Source: Rhodoplanes sp. Z2-YC6860 (GTDB lineage: Bacteria > Pseudomonadota > Alphaproteobacteria > Rhizobiales > Xanthobacteraceae). Taken from it: a DNA stretch of 64,000 nucleotides. The notes beneath the pieces are model-generated. The model made no database searches and was not told the origin of the DNA. It was given only the letters and a program-made list of their open reading frames with translations. Within the stretch, counting starts at the first letter, position 1, and every line of letters begins with the position of its first letter. Below are positions 1-8,265 of the stretch, in pieces. The stretch covers positions 5,726,029-5,790,028 of the forward strand of contig NZ_CP007440.1 of the NCBI RefSeq assembly GCF_001579845.1, given 5' to 3'. Position numbers and translations under genes: made by a program.

Positions 1-526
1 GGACGAACCACAATACGAACCGCTCTGGCGCAAGATCGATAAGCTCCGGCTGCCGGTGTTCGAGCACCCCATGTTCCCCGACACCACTAATCTTCGCGGC
101 TACGAGCTGCCGCTCCGCGTCGGTCTGATCTTCGATACGACGCTGGTGGCGACGCGTCTGATCTATTCGGGCATTTTCGAGCGCTATCCGAATTTCCCCT
201 ACATCATGGCGCACAGTGGCGGCGCCCTGTTGATGATCCTTGAGCGCCTCGACAACGGCTACCGGCTGTTCCCGGATTGCCGCAAGCACATTTCCCGCCT
301 GCCCAGCGAATACGCCGCAAAGCTGTTCTACGACACGACCTCGTTCGGCAAAGCGGCGCTTCAGTTCGCATTGCAGTCCGTGGCCCCGAGTCAAATCCTG
401 TTCGGCACCGACGATCCCTTCATCGACGCAGGCCCGTCGCATGTCGAGCAGCTTGGGCTCCCCGACGACGACTTCAAGTCTGTCATGGGCGGTAACGCCA
501 TGCGCCTATTAACTCGGGCCGCCTAG
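1..526 (+). CDS. amidohydrolase family protein (ACMSD-like), 3' part
   Basis: The reading frame is open from base 2 and enters from outside the window, so only the C-terminal 174 or so residues are seen. The fragment matches the amidohydrolase-2 (ACMSD-like) TIM-barrel family: an FEHP segment, MAHSGG (His about base 212) and FGTDDPF (Asp near base 410), which correspond to metal and catalytic positions of these hydrolases/decarboxylases. Family members hydrolyse or decarboxylate small cyclic or aromatic acids in the cytoplasm. It is the first visible gene of a catabolic-looking cluster, convergent with the MetE-like gene. The substrate cannot be told from sequence. Confidence 0.85.
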   Translation, partial: DEPQYEPLWRKIDKLRLPVFEHPMFPDTTNLRGYELPLRVGLIFDTTLVATRLIYSGIFERYPNFPYIMAHSGGALLMILERLDNGYRLFPDCRKHISRLPSEYAAKLFYDTTSFGKAALQFALQSVAPSQILFGTDDPFIDAGPSHVEQLGLPDDDFKSVMGGNAMRLLTRAA

Positions 527-636
527 GGATGCGGGCCGTCGGTGCATCAACACTTTGAAAAGCGCGCAGGACTCTGGGAGCCGGCCAGGGCCAGAAGGCT
601 CCATGCGTCTGAAGGCGGTCGGGTACCTGGCTTGAT

Positions 637-1653
637 CTACTTCCCGGCGGCGCGGCCTTCGTAGAGATCGCGTCCCCGAGCCAAGGCGCGAATCTTGCCG
701 TCGGCGATGTTGCGCTTCAGCATCCAGAAGCCGCAATCGGGATGGATGTAGCGCACACGGTCACGGCCCAGGAGATTTTCGGCGCGCTCGATGCTGCGCG
801 CAATGGCGTCGGCGGATTCGATCACCGTGGATTTGACGTCGATGACGCCAAGCCCAAACCCGATCTCCGGCCGCAAACCGCGGAATGCCGCCAACTCCTC
901 CGCTGGCCGGTGCGCCGTCTCCATGACAATATGGTCGACGTGGAGCGCGTTGAGATAATTGATCAGCTTGTCCCAGCTTCCCTTCTGAATCGACTGGCCG
1001 CCGTAGTTGCCGAAGCAGAGGTGGATTGCAGGAACGCCCTTCACGGCATCCAGCACCCGGTTCATCGACGCGGCCGCCCATTCCCACTCGTCAGGCGCAC
1101 CCGGAATGTTGGCCTCGTCGATCTGCACCACGTCGGCATCGAGATGCGCGACCTGAGCCGCCAGCGCGTCGGCGATTGCCATCGCAAGATCGGGCACATT
1201 GCCGTAGTGCTTGTCGATCACGCTTTTCGCCAGCATGTGCGGCCCGGTCAGCGTGAACTTGAACGGCTTCGAGGCGAGCCGCTTGCCCTGCGCGCAAGCG
1301 AGCGGCAGATCGAGCGTGCCGGGCCCGACCTTGCCGTCCACCACGGCCGGCGGCCGGGTGCGGAAGCCCATGCCGCGCTGCGAGCGGTAGGCCACGAGCT
1401 CGTCGAAGGTGATCGCCGTGCGCATGCCGGCCATCGGCCGCACGAAGTATTCGATCATGCCGTTGGTCTCGGGATGGTTGACGTCGAAGCGAGAGAATTC
1501 GCCGTCGCAAACGAGATCGATGCCGGCCTGCTCCTGCGTGTGGATCACGACGCGCGTCGCATCGAGCAACGCCTGCTCCGACGGCAACGCCAGCAGCCAG
1601 TCCGGCATCGGATAGGAGCCCACGACGGTGGTCTTGATACGGGGCGTCGTCAT
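637..1653 (-). CDS. MetE C-terminal-domain-like zinc methyltransferase
   Basis: A 338-residue protein equivalent to the C-terminal catalytic half of cobalamin-independent methionine synthase, without the MetE N-terminal half. The zinc ligands are recognisable: His211 and Cys213 (HLCFGNYGG), Glu245 (METAHRP) and Cys307 (HPDCGF), and the VQIDE segment lies at 176-180. Family members move a methyl group to a thiol acceptor. Placed among catabolic genes rather than methionine genes, it may use a different methyl donor (inference). The ATG at 1653 has an AAGGA Shine-Dalgarno upstream. It is divergent from the SDR gene, and an operator-like palindrome lies in the shared gap. Confidence 0.85.
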   Translation of the reverse strand: MTTPRIKTTVVGSYPMPDWLLALPSEQALLDATRVVIHTQEQAGIDLVCDGEFSRFDVNHPETNGMIEYFVRPMAGMRTAITFDELVAYRSQRGMGFRTRPPAVVDGKVGPGTLDLPLACAQGKRLASKPFKFTLTGPHMLAKSVIDKHYGNVPDLAMAIADALAAQVAHLDADVVQIDEANIPGAPDEWEWAAASMNRVLDAVKGVPAIHLCFGNYGGQSIQKGSWDKLINYLNALHVDHIVMETAHRPAEELAAFRGLRPEIGFGLGVIDVKSTVIESADAIARSIERAENLLGRDRVRYIHPDCGFWMLKRNIADGKIRALARGRDLYEGRAAGK

Positions 1654-1689
1654 TCGAGAAGTCCTTGTTGTGCGGCGGTCGCGCCATTA

Positions 1690-1705
1690 GTATCCAACTG
1701 GTTAC
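1690..1705. promoter_or_regulatory. operator-like half-palindrome GTATC-N6-GTTAC
   Basis: GTATC, six bases, then GTTAC, in the divergent promoter gap between the MetE-like and SDR genes. One half-site is perfect and the other has 4 of 5 matches to the GTAAC-N6-GTTAC sites at 4794 and 5557. The bases after it (TT) also match the 5557 copy. Probable TetR operator by shared architecture; binding is inferred. Confidence 0.55.
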
Positions 1706-1752
1706 TTATAGCCCTGCTCTGACTTTCTGGCCAGCGTCGAACAAGGATCGCC

Positions 1753-2805
1753 ATGCCGCCCGCCACGACCGCATCCACCGCCGACGCCTTGCCGGATCGC
1801 TTTCGCGATGTCGATCACCTCGAAGACATAATGAGCGCGCCGTCAGCGGCCCTGGTCGCCGACATGAAGAAGATTCCGGGCGACATCATCGTCCTCGGTG
1901 TCGGCGGCAAGATCGGGCCGACGCTGGCGCGGCTCGCCAAGCGCGCAGCGCCAGGCAAGCGCGTGGTCGGCGTCGCGCGCTTCAGTGAAAAAGGACTGCG
2001 CGAGCGGCTGACCGGATGGGGAATCGAATGCATCGAGGCCGATCTGCTCGACCGCGCGCAGATCGACAAGCTGCCGAAGCTACCGAACGTGGTGTTCATG
2101 GCCGGGCGCAAGTTCGGCTCGACCGGCGCGGGGGATTTGACGTGGGCGATGAACTCGCACGTCCCTGCCCTCGTCGCCGAAGCCTATGCGGGCTCACGCA
2201 TCGTCGCCTACTCCACCGCCTGCGTGTATCCGTATGTGAGCGTCACCACCGGCGGCGCCACCGAGCAAACACCCGCGGTGCCGCCGCCCGGCATCTACGC
2301 TTATTCCTGCGTCGCCCGCGAGGCGATGTTCCAGTATTTCTCGCGGAAGCATGGCACCCCCGGCCGCCTGATCCGGCTGAGCTATGCGATCGACATGCGC
2401 TACGGCGTGCTGTTCGACATCGCCTCCCGCATTCATGCCGGGCAGCCGATCGACCTCGCCATGGGGCATGTCAACGTGATCTGGCAGGGCGATGCCAACG
2501 AATACACGTTGCGCGCGCTCGCCCATTGCACCACGCCGACCAGCCCGCTCAATGTCAGTTGCCCGCCGACGAGCGTTCGCGCCATCGCCGAGGCGTTGGG
2601 AAAACGGCTCGGCAAGGCGCCTGTGCTGAACGGCACCGAGGCATCCGACGCCTGGGTGATGAACGTCTCCGAGCAGAACCGGCTGATGGGCGAGCCGCGC
2701 GTGCCGCTTGACCGGATGATCGGCTGGGTCGCGGATTGGGTCGCTCGCGGCATGCCGAGCCTCGGCAAGGACACTCACTTCGATACCCGCGATGGCACAT
2801 ACTGA
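1753..2805 (+). CDS. NAD-dependent epimerase/dehydratase-like SDR, atypical
   Basis: A 350-residue extended-SDR protein. A Rossmann motif GVGGKIG lies at 49-55 and an Ser/Thr active-site-like stretch YSTACVYP at 153-160. The usual Tyr-x3-Lys is not intact: the Tyr184 region reads YSCVAR, with Ala/Arg where Lys is expected, so normal SDR redox chemistry is doubtful. The ATG at 1753 is supported by an AAGGA Shine-Dalgarno at 1743-1747; an internal ATG at 1831 is the alternative. It overlaps the GNAT gene by 14 bp, so the two are probably co-translated. Confidence 0.75.
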   Translation: MPPATTASTADALPDRFRDVDHLEDIMSAPSAALVADMKKIPGDIIVLGVGGKIGPTLARLAKRAAPGKRVVGVARFSEKGLRERLTGWGIECIEADLLDRAQIDKLPKLPNVVFMAGRKFGSTGAGDLTWAMNSHVPALVAEAYAGSRIVAYSTACVYPYVSVTTGGATEQTPAVPPPGIYAYSCVAREAMFQYFSRKHGTPGRLIRLSYAIDMRYGVLFDIASRIHAGQPIDLAMGHVNVIWQGDANEYTLRALAHCTTPTSPLNVSCPPTSVRAIAEALGKRLGKAPVLNGTEASDAWVMNVSEQNRLMGEPRVPLDRMIGWVADWVARGMPSLGKDTHFDTRDGTY

Positions 2806-3658
2806 ACCGATCATCGACGCGCCGCTTTCAGCGGCGGAACGGCCCGACGCCGAGGCGCTGGTGCGCGAGGCCGGCTGGAACCAAGTCCCGGCGGACTGGG
2901 AGATATTCCTTGCGCTCGGCACGATCCATGCGGCGCGTGTTGGCGCCCGCGTGGTGGCGACTGCCGCGACCTTGCCCTACGGCGAATTTGCCTGGATCAG
3001 CCTGGTGCTGGTCAACGGCGAATATCGCCGCCACGGGCTTGGCACCCGATTGCTGAAGCGCTGCATCGAGCAATTGAAATCGCGGGGCTGCATTCCCGTG
3101 CTCGACGCAACGCCGGCGGGCCAGCCGCTTTACCGCGGTTTGGGTTTCCAAGAGACCTGGAGTTATCGGCGGCTCGTGCGACAGGCCGCGCTATCGGAAG
3201 CGGCGATCGCAGTCCCCAACGATGGCACGCGCGTCCGCCCCATCACCAACGCGGATTGGACTTCGCTCTGCGCCTATGACTCCGCGGCCTTCGGCGCCAA
3301 CCGCAGCGCGCTGCTGGGGCGGATGCGTGGACGACTTCCGGCGGCGGAACTGATCGCCGAGCGGCACGGCCGGATCGTCGGCTTCTCGCTCGGCCGCGAT
3401 GGCCGCAGCGCCTCGCAGATCGGACCGATTGTTGCCGAGGACGACGCGGCGGCGCTGGCGCTGCTGGCGGAAGCGTTGCCCGCCCTCTCGGGGCCGGTCT
3501 TCGTCGATCTCGCCGATGCGAAGACGGCCGTCGGCCGCGCGCTCGCCGCCTGCGGCTTCACGGCGCAGCGGCCGCTGACGCGGATGCTGCTGGGCCGGTC
3601 GCAAGGATTCGACGATCCGGCGCGGACGTTCGCGGTGGCCGGACCGGAGATCGGTTAG
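2792..3658 (+). CDS. two-domain GNAT N-acetyltransferase
   Basis: 288 residues with an N-terminal GNAT domain (about 15-125) carrying the acetyl-CoA pyrophosphate loop RRHGLGTRLL at 79-88. A second, weaker GNAT-like domain (about 140-285) resembles the YitH/Acetyltransf_18 arrangement. Members acetylate amines of small molecules or proteins; the substrate is unknown. It overlaps the SDR gene upstream and ends just before a terminator that serves the opposing gene. Confidence 0.75.
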   Translation: MAHTEPIIDAPLSAAERPDAEALVREAGWNQVPADWEIFLALGTIHAARVGARVVATAATLPYGEFAWISLVLVNGEYRRHGLGTRLLKRCIEQLKSRGCIPVLDATPAGQPLYRGLGFQETWSYRRLVRQAALSEAAIAVPNDGTRVRPITNADWTSLCAYDSAAFGANRSALLGRMRGRLPAAELIAERHGRIVGFSLGRDGRSASQIGPIVAEDDAAALALLAEALPALSGPVFVDLADAKTAVGRALAACGFTAQRPLTRMLLGRSQGFDDPARTFAVAGPEIG

Positions 3659-3667
3659 AGCATAAGC

Positions 3668-3695
3668 AAAAAGGCCGGCTGCATTGCAGCCGGCC
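3668..3695 (-). terminator. rho-independent terminator of the binding-protein gene
   Basis: A near-perfect GC-rich inverted repeat at 3673-3695 (ten-base arms GGCCGGCTGC/GCAGCCGGCC) is followed on the minus strand by five T (A at 3668-3672). The T run exists only on the minus side, so it terminates the 3721-4731 gene. Confidence 0.85.
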
Positions 3696-3720
3696 CCAGC
3701 AAACTCCCGACTCGCCGCGT

Positions 3721-4731
3721 TCAGTAGAGCTTCGGCGGATGGATCGGCGGCATCTTCACATTCTTGTCGAGGAACTCGTTCGTATAGGCCGTCTTGATGT
3801 CGTACGGCTTCTCCATGTGGAGATATTCATCGACCAGCTTGTAGTCATCCGCCATTCGCTTGTCGTCGTGCCAGCCGAGCGCGACGGTGCGCGAGGTCTC
3901 GTCGTTCATCAGGATGGATACGAGGTGCCAGTTGGTCAGTTCGTTGTCGTAGAGCAGCCCGCTGTTGGCTTCAACCAGAGCCTTCACGCAGGGCTCCGGG
4001 GTCACCGCGCAATCGTGGAACGCCTTTTGCGTGACCTTGATGAACTTCGCCGCCTGATCGCGATTGCCCTTGAGCCACGCCCCGTTGGCAATGATCGAAT
4101 TGCCGTAGGGGTTTACGCCGTCATCCTTCCAGGCGAGGAATCCCATGTCGCTGCCCAGCTCGCGGGCGAACACATGATGAATGTTGAAGAACGAGGTGGT
4201 CGCGTCGATGGTGTGCGCCTTGAGCGCGCCGAGTTTGGCGTTGGCGTCGATGTTCACCCAGGTGACGGAATTCGGGTCGATGCCGACCTTCTTGGCGAGC
4301 GCCGGCCACATGGTGCGGGCGCCGTCGCCGGCCGGATTGCCGATCTTCTTGCCGGCGAGGTCCTTGACCGACTTGATGCCGGAGCTCTTGAGCCAGTAGA
4401 GGCCCTGTGGCGAGTTGGCGTAGACGTTCATCAGGCCGACGAGGTCCAGGCCTTTGCCGCGGAACAGCAGCACGCCGGCCATATCGGAGAGGCCGAGTTG
4501 CGAGGCGCCGGCCGCGACCTTCTGCGCCGAGGCCGCCGAGCCGCGGCCGGTCTCGAAGGTGACATCGACGCCGGCGTCTTTGTACCACCCCATCTTCTGC
4601 GCATAGAAATACGGCGCATGGTCGCCGCCGGCGACCCAGTTGAGCGTGAAGGTGAGTTTTTCAGCGGACGCCGTCGAAGCGCTCAGAGCAAGCCCCGCGC
4701 CGGCCGCCAATGCGAGTTTCCAGATTTTCAT
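3721..4731 (-). CDS. NMT1/THI5-like ABC transporter substrate-binding protein
   Basis: 336 residues with a signal peptide (1 to about 24, ending ASA) and an NMT1/THI5 periplasmic binding domain: LNWVAGGDHAPYFYAQ near the N-terminus, then GRGSAASAQKVAAG and a conserved glycine-rich GNPAGDG. Such proteins bind pyrimidine-like, sulfonate or aromatic ligands for ABC import. The reading frame stays open to 5472, but the signal peptide and a GGAGGT Shine-Dalgarno directly upstream fix the start at 4731. The partner permease and ATPase are at 6724-8258. It is transcribed divergently from tetR with an operator palindrome between. Confidence 0.88.
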   Translation of the reverse strand: MKIWKLALAAGAGLALSASTASAEKLTFTLNWVAGGDHAPYFYAQKMGWYKDAGVDVTFETGRGSAASAQKVAAGASQLGLSDMAGVLLFRGKGLDLVGLMNVYANSPQGLYWLKSSGIKSVKDLAGKKIGNPAGDGARTMWPALAKKVGIDPNSVTWVNIDANAKLGALKAHTIDATTSFFNIHHVFARELGSDMGFLAWKDDGVNPYGNSIIANGAWLKGNRDQAAKFIKVTQKAFHDCAVTPEPCVKALVEANSGLLYDNELTNWHLVSILMNDETSRTVALGWHDDKRMADDYKLVDEYLHMEKPYDIKTAYTNEFLDKNVKMPPIHPPKLY

Positions 4732-4793
4732 GCTGACCTCCCGTAACGCTTTGCGACCGATCGCCAAGCCTCGACGGATGGCAAAGGTCCGTG

Positions 4794-4809
4794 GTAACTG
4801 CGTGGTTAC
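4794..4809. promoter_or_regulatory. operator palindrome GTAAC-N6-GTTAC
   Basis: A perfect inverted repeat, extended to GGTAAC-N6-GTTACC at 4793-4810, in the gap between the binding-protein gene and the divergent tetR gene. This is the typical place for a TetR autoregulatory operator. Same half-sites and spacing as 5557-5572. Assignment to this TetR is inference. Confidence 0.7.
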
Positions 4810-4854
4810 CTGAAACGATAGGGTTCGCCGCGCGGGCCTGTCAACGGCAGCGAG

Positions 4855-5505
4855 ATGCGACAACGAACCAAGATGCCGCGGCAAAACGGTCAACGTCGCG
4901 ACCCGGTCCGCACCCGCGAGGCCATCCTTGTTGCGGCGCAGGATGAATTTTCGCGCAAGGGCCTGTCCGGCGGACGCGTCGACGCCATCGCCCGCCGCTC
5001 GCGCGCCAACAAGCGCATGATCTACCACTATTTCGGCGACAAACAGGGCCTCTACCTCGCCGTGCTGGAGCGCGTCTACGAACGGCTGCGCGGCAGCGAA
5101 CGCACGCTGGAACTGACCGACCTGCCGCCGGAAGCGGCCATCACGCGGCTGATCGAGTTCAACTTCGATTATTGCCGCGAGCATCCCGAGCTGATCAGCC
5201 TGCTCAACACCGAAAACCTGCATCGCGCGCGATATCTGCGCCAGTCGAAAAAAGTGCGCAAAATGCACAGCCCGTTCGTTCGCATGATCGGCGACATCCT
5301 CAAGCGGGGCGTTGCCAAAGGCCTGTTCAGGAGCGGCCTCGATCCCGTCGAGCTCTACGTCAGCATCGCCTCGCTGTCCTATTTCTATTTCTCCAACAAC
5401 TGGACGCTGTCGGAGATCTTCGGCCGGCAGCTTGGCACCGACGCGGCCTGCCGACGGCGCAAACGGCACCACGTCGAGACGATCCTCAACGCCATCCGGG
5501 CATGA
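4855..5505 (+). CDS. TetR/AcrR family transcriptional regulator
   Basis: 216 residues. The N-terminal TetR helix-turn-helix runs about 19-64: TREAILVAAQDEFSRKG, then VDAIARRSRANKRMIYHYFGDKQGLY in shorter segments, which is diagnostic. The C-terminal ligand domain (about 80-215) contains LLNTENLHRARYLR. It probably represses the surrounding transport and catabolic genes and responds to the pathway compound. It is divergent from the binding-protein gene. The operator-like palindrome just upstream recurs at the other two promoters of the cluster. The start could also be the ATG at 4873. Confidence 0.9.
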   Translation: MRQRTKMPRQNGQRRDPVRTREAILVAAQDEFSRKGLSGGRVDAIARRSRANKRMIYHYFGDKQGLYLAVLERVYERLRGSERTLELTDLPPEAAITRLIEFNFDYCREHPELISLLNTENLHRARYLRQSKKVRKMHSPFVRMIGDILKRGVAKGLFRSGLDPVELYVSIASLSYFYFSNNWTLSEIFGRQLGTDAACRRRKRHHVETILNAIRA

Positions 5506-5556
5506 GCGTGCGCGTTGCGTTGACGCAATCCCTTATCGCTGCCACTCTAGGGCGTC

Positions 5557-5572
5557 GTAACCGGATGGTTAC
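5557..5572. promoter_or_regulatory. operator palindrome GTAAC-N6-GTTAC
   Basis: A perfect inverted repeat (also readable as GTAACC-N4-GGTTAC) that ends only 13 bases before the ATG of the DapA-like gene, a position where a bound repressor would block transcription. Same half-sites and spacing as 4794-4809. Confidence 0.7.
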
Positions 5573-5585
5573 TTGAGATCGGCCG

Positions 5586-6647
5586 ATGGGTTTGCGCTTC
5601 ACTGACTGGCCCGCCGAGGTGCTGACGACGCTGCGGCAAGGCGTCGTCATCCCGGCCCACCCGCTTGCGCTCGATGCGCAGCGCAAGCTCGACCCGCGCC
5701 GTCAGCGCGCGTTGTCGCGCTACTATCTCGATGCCGGCGCCGGCGGGCTTGCGGTCGGCGTCCACACCACACAGTTCGCCATCCGTGAGGCCGGGCTTTA
5801 TCAGCCGGTGCTGCAGCTTGCGATGAATGAACAGGCCGAGTGGGCGCGCCGGCCCGTCGTGATGATCGCAGGCTTGGTCGGCAGGACCGCACAGGCCGTG
5901 CAGGAGGCCCAGGTCGCGCGCGGGCTTGGCTATCATGCCGGCCTCTTTTCGCTCGCCGCCATGAAGGGCGCGAACGAGGACGAACTGATCGCCCATGCCA
6001 AGGCGGTCGCCGGCGAAATTCCCCTGATCGGCTTTTACCTTCAGCCGGCCGTCGGCGGCATCCTGCTGCCGACGTCATTCTGGCGGCGCTTTGCCGAGAT
6101 CGAGAACGTGGTGGCGATCAAGATGGCGCCGTTCAACCGCTATCGCACGCTCGATGTGGTGCGCGGCGTGGTCGAAGCCGGCGCAACCGATCGCGTCACG
6201 CTCTACACCGGCAATGACGACCACATCGTGCCGGACCTGGTGACGCCTTACGCCATTCCGCACAAGGGCGGCATCACAACGGTCCGTATCAAGGGCGGGC
6301 TCCTTGGCCACTGGAGCGTCTGGGTCAGCAAGGCGGTGGAGCTATTGCACCAGGCGCATGCGGCCGTGGCGTCAGGAGTCGTGCCGGCCGACCTGCTGGC
6401 TCTCGACGCGCAGGTGACCGATTGCAACGCCGCGATCTTCGACGTCGCCAACAACTTCCATGGCGTCATCGCCGGATGCCACGAGATCCTGCGGCGCCAG
6501 GGCCTGCTGGAGGGCATCTGGTGCCTCGACCCGGCGGAAACCCTGGGGCCTGGACAGAAAGAAGAGCTCGACCGGGTTTGTGCCGCCTATCCGCACCTCA
6601 ACGACGATGCCTTCGTGCAGCAGAACCTGCAGCGGTGGCTCGCATGA
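5586..6647 (+). CDS. dihydrodipicolinate synthase/N-acetylneuraminate lyase family protein
   Basis: 353 residues, a DapA-type class I aldolase TIM barrel. The Schiff-base lysine is probably Lys179 (VVAIKMAPF) and the partner tyrosine Tyr151 (GFYLQP); their 28-residue spacing equals that of E. coli DapA. Members condense or cleave 2-oxo acids. In this setting a lyase or dehydratase acting on a catabolic intermediate is more likely than lysine synthesis. The operator palindrome lies directly upstream. It is followed after 76 bp by the ABC permease in the same direction. Confidence 0.85.
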   Translation: MGLRFTDWPAEVLTTLRQGVVIPAHPLALDAQRKLDPRRQRALSRYYLDAGAGGLAVGVHTTQFAIREAGLYQPVLQLAMNEQAEWARRPVVMIAGLVGRTAQAVQEAQVARGLGYHAGLFSLAAMKGANEDELIAHAKAVAGEIPLIGFYLQPAVGGILLPTSFWRRFAEIENVVAIKMAPFNRYRTLDVVRGVVEAGATDRVTLYTGNDDHIVPDLVTPYAIPHKGGITTVRIKGGLLGHWSVWVSKAVELLHQAHAAVASGVVPADLLALDAQVTDCNAAIFDVANNFHGVIAGCHEILRRQGLLEGIWCLDPAETLGPGQKEELDRVCAAYPHLNDDAFVQQNLQRWLA

Positions 6648-6723
6648 TGCGGCATCATGAACTGGCCGCGCCGAAAGGCATGGCGTACAGTCGCGCCATC
6701 GTTAGCCTGTTGCGAGCCAGACT

Positions 6724-7491
6724 GTGACCAATCATAGCGACGCACTGCAACGCTACTCGCTCGCGGTGGTCAGTCACCTGCTGCTGGTGCTCGCCTGGTA
6801 CCTGTTCGTCGAGCTCGGCCATGTGCCGAAGTTCGTGCTGCCGTCGCCACAGGCCACGCTGCAGGCTCTGTCCATCCAGAACTATCGCTGGATCGACAAC
6901 ACCCTCGCGACCGCCTACGAGATTTTCGGCGGCTACATTCTCGCCGTCGTGGTCGGCATCGGCATCGCACTGCTGTTCTCCTGGTTCCGCGTGCTCGAAA
7001 TGCTGATGATGCCGCTGCTGGTCAGCCTCAATATGATCCCCAAGGTGGCGCTCGGGCCGCTCATCATCGTCTGGTTCCGCTACGGCATCGGACCGAACAT
7101 GCTGATGGCCTTCGCCATCTGCTTCTTCCCGATCGTGCTGACCACGGTGCGCGGGCTTCGCGAGGTCGAACCGGACCTGCTCGATCTCGTGCGCTCAGTC
7201 AAAGGCTCGCGCTGGCAGATCTTCACCAAGATCCAGCTTCCCGGCGCCCTGCCCTACATCTTCTCCGGCGCCAAGGTCGCGGCGATCCTCGCGGTCGCGG
7301 GCGCCATCGTCGGCGAATTCCTCGGCTCGGATCAGGGCCTCGGCTACCTGATGCTCCAGGTGCAGGTCACGCTCGACACCGCCGCCATGTTCATGGCGGT
7401 GATCCTGATCACGCTGCTCGGCATGGTGCTGTACGGCCTCGTGCTGCTGCTCGAACGCATGCTCGTCGTGCGCGACGCGCGCATTCAATAG
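6724..7491 (+). CDS. ABC transporter permease (NitT/TauT type)
   Basis: 255 residues with about six hydrophobic segments and the inner-membrane permease EAA loop (GSRWQIFTKIQLPGALPYI), typical of the SsuC/TauC/ThiX class. It starts with GTG at 6724. It is the membrane channel for the importer whose binding protein is encoded at 3721-4731. Its stop is two bases before the ATPase start, indicating coupled translation. Confidence 0.92.
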   Translation: MTNHSDALQRYSLAVVSHLLLVLAWYLFVELGHVPKFVLPSPQATLQALSIQNYRWIDNTLATAYEIFGGYILAVVVGIGIALLFSWFRVLEMLMMPLLVSLNMIPKVALGPLIIVWFRYGIGPNMLMAFAICFFPIVLTTVRGLREVEPDLLDLVRSVKGSRWQIFTKIQLPGALPYIFSGAKVAAILAVAGAIVGEFLGSDQGLGYLMLQVQVTLDTAAMFMAVILITLLGMVLYGLVLLLERMLVVRDARIQ

Positions 7492-7493
7492 CC

Positions 7494-8258
7494 ATGGGCG
7501 AGCCCTTCATCCATCTCTCCGGCGTGAAGAAGGTGTACCGCACCCGCGGTGCGGATTTTCTCGCCGTGTCGGAGGCGACGTTCGATGTCGACGCCGGCGA
7601 GTTGGTGGCGCTCGTCGGGCCGTCGGGCTGCGGCAAGACCACGCTCCTGAAAATCCTCGCCGGCCTGCATTCGCACGAAAGCGGCACGGTCCGGATCGGG
7701 TCGAAAGAACAGCCGTTCGATCCGTCGCGCGATATCGGCATGGTGTTCCAGCAGCCGCTGCTGCTGAAATGGCGGCGCATCATCGACAACGTGCTGCTGC
7801 CGTCGGAAATCCTCGGCCTGCCGATGGCGGCGAGCCGCGAGCGGGCGCGCGACCTGCTGGCGCTGGTCGGCCTCAAAGGTTCAGAGGAGAAGTTTCCCTA
7901 CGAGCTCTCCGGCGGCATGCAGCAGCGCGCCGCGATCGCGCGCGCCTTGGTGCACGATCCCAAGCTGATCCTGATGGACGAGCCGTTCGGCGCGCTCGAC
8001 GCGCTGACGCGGGAGAAGATGAACATCGAGCTCCTTCGCATCTGGCATGAGGCGAAGAAGACCATCGTCTTCGTCACCCACGGCATCACCGAGGCGGTGT
8101 TCCTCGGCACGCGCGTGGTGGTGCTGACCGCGGGGCCGGCCCGGATGGCCGACAACTTCCGCGTCGAGCTGCCGCATCCGCGCACGCTCGACATCAAGAC
8201 CAGCGAGCGGTTCGGCGAATACAGCCGCCGCATCTACCGCCTGCTCGGCATGGAATAG
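7494..8258 (+). CDS. ABC transporter ATP-binding protein (NitT/TauT type)
   Basis: 254 residues with all ATPase motifs: Walker [10 protein letters not shown] at 42-50, Q-loop Gln85, signature LSGGMQQR at 137-144, Walker B LILMDE at 157-162 and switch His195. It energises the NMT1-type importer, with the permease directly upstream. The length is normal for SsuB/TauB-like proteins. Confidence 0.93.
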   Translation: MGEPFIHLSGVKKVYRTRGADFLAVSEATFDVDAGELVALVGPSGCGKTTLLKILAGLHSHESGTVRIGSKEQPFDPSRDIGMVFQQPLLLKWRRIIDNVLLPSEILGLPMAASRERARDLLALVGLKGSEEKFPYELSGGMQQRAAIARALVHDPKLILMDEPFGALDALTREKMNIELLRIWHEAKKTIVFVTHGITEAVFLGTRVVVLTAGPARMADNFRVELPHPRTLDIKTSERFGEYSRRIYRLLGME

Positions 8259-8265
8259 CGGCGAA

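Noticed and set aside
742..1722. Long plus-strand ORF opposite the MetE-like gene
   Set aside because: It is an antisense frame of high-G+C coding DNA with low-complexity Arg/His-rich translation; the minus strand carries conserved zinc ligands.
3721..5472. 583-codon extension of the binding protein
   Set aside because: The first 247 codons are antisense to tetR; a signal peptide and Shine-Dalgarno place the start at 4731.
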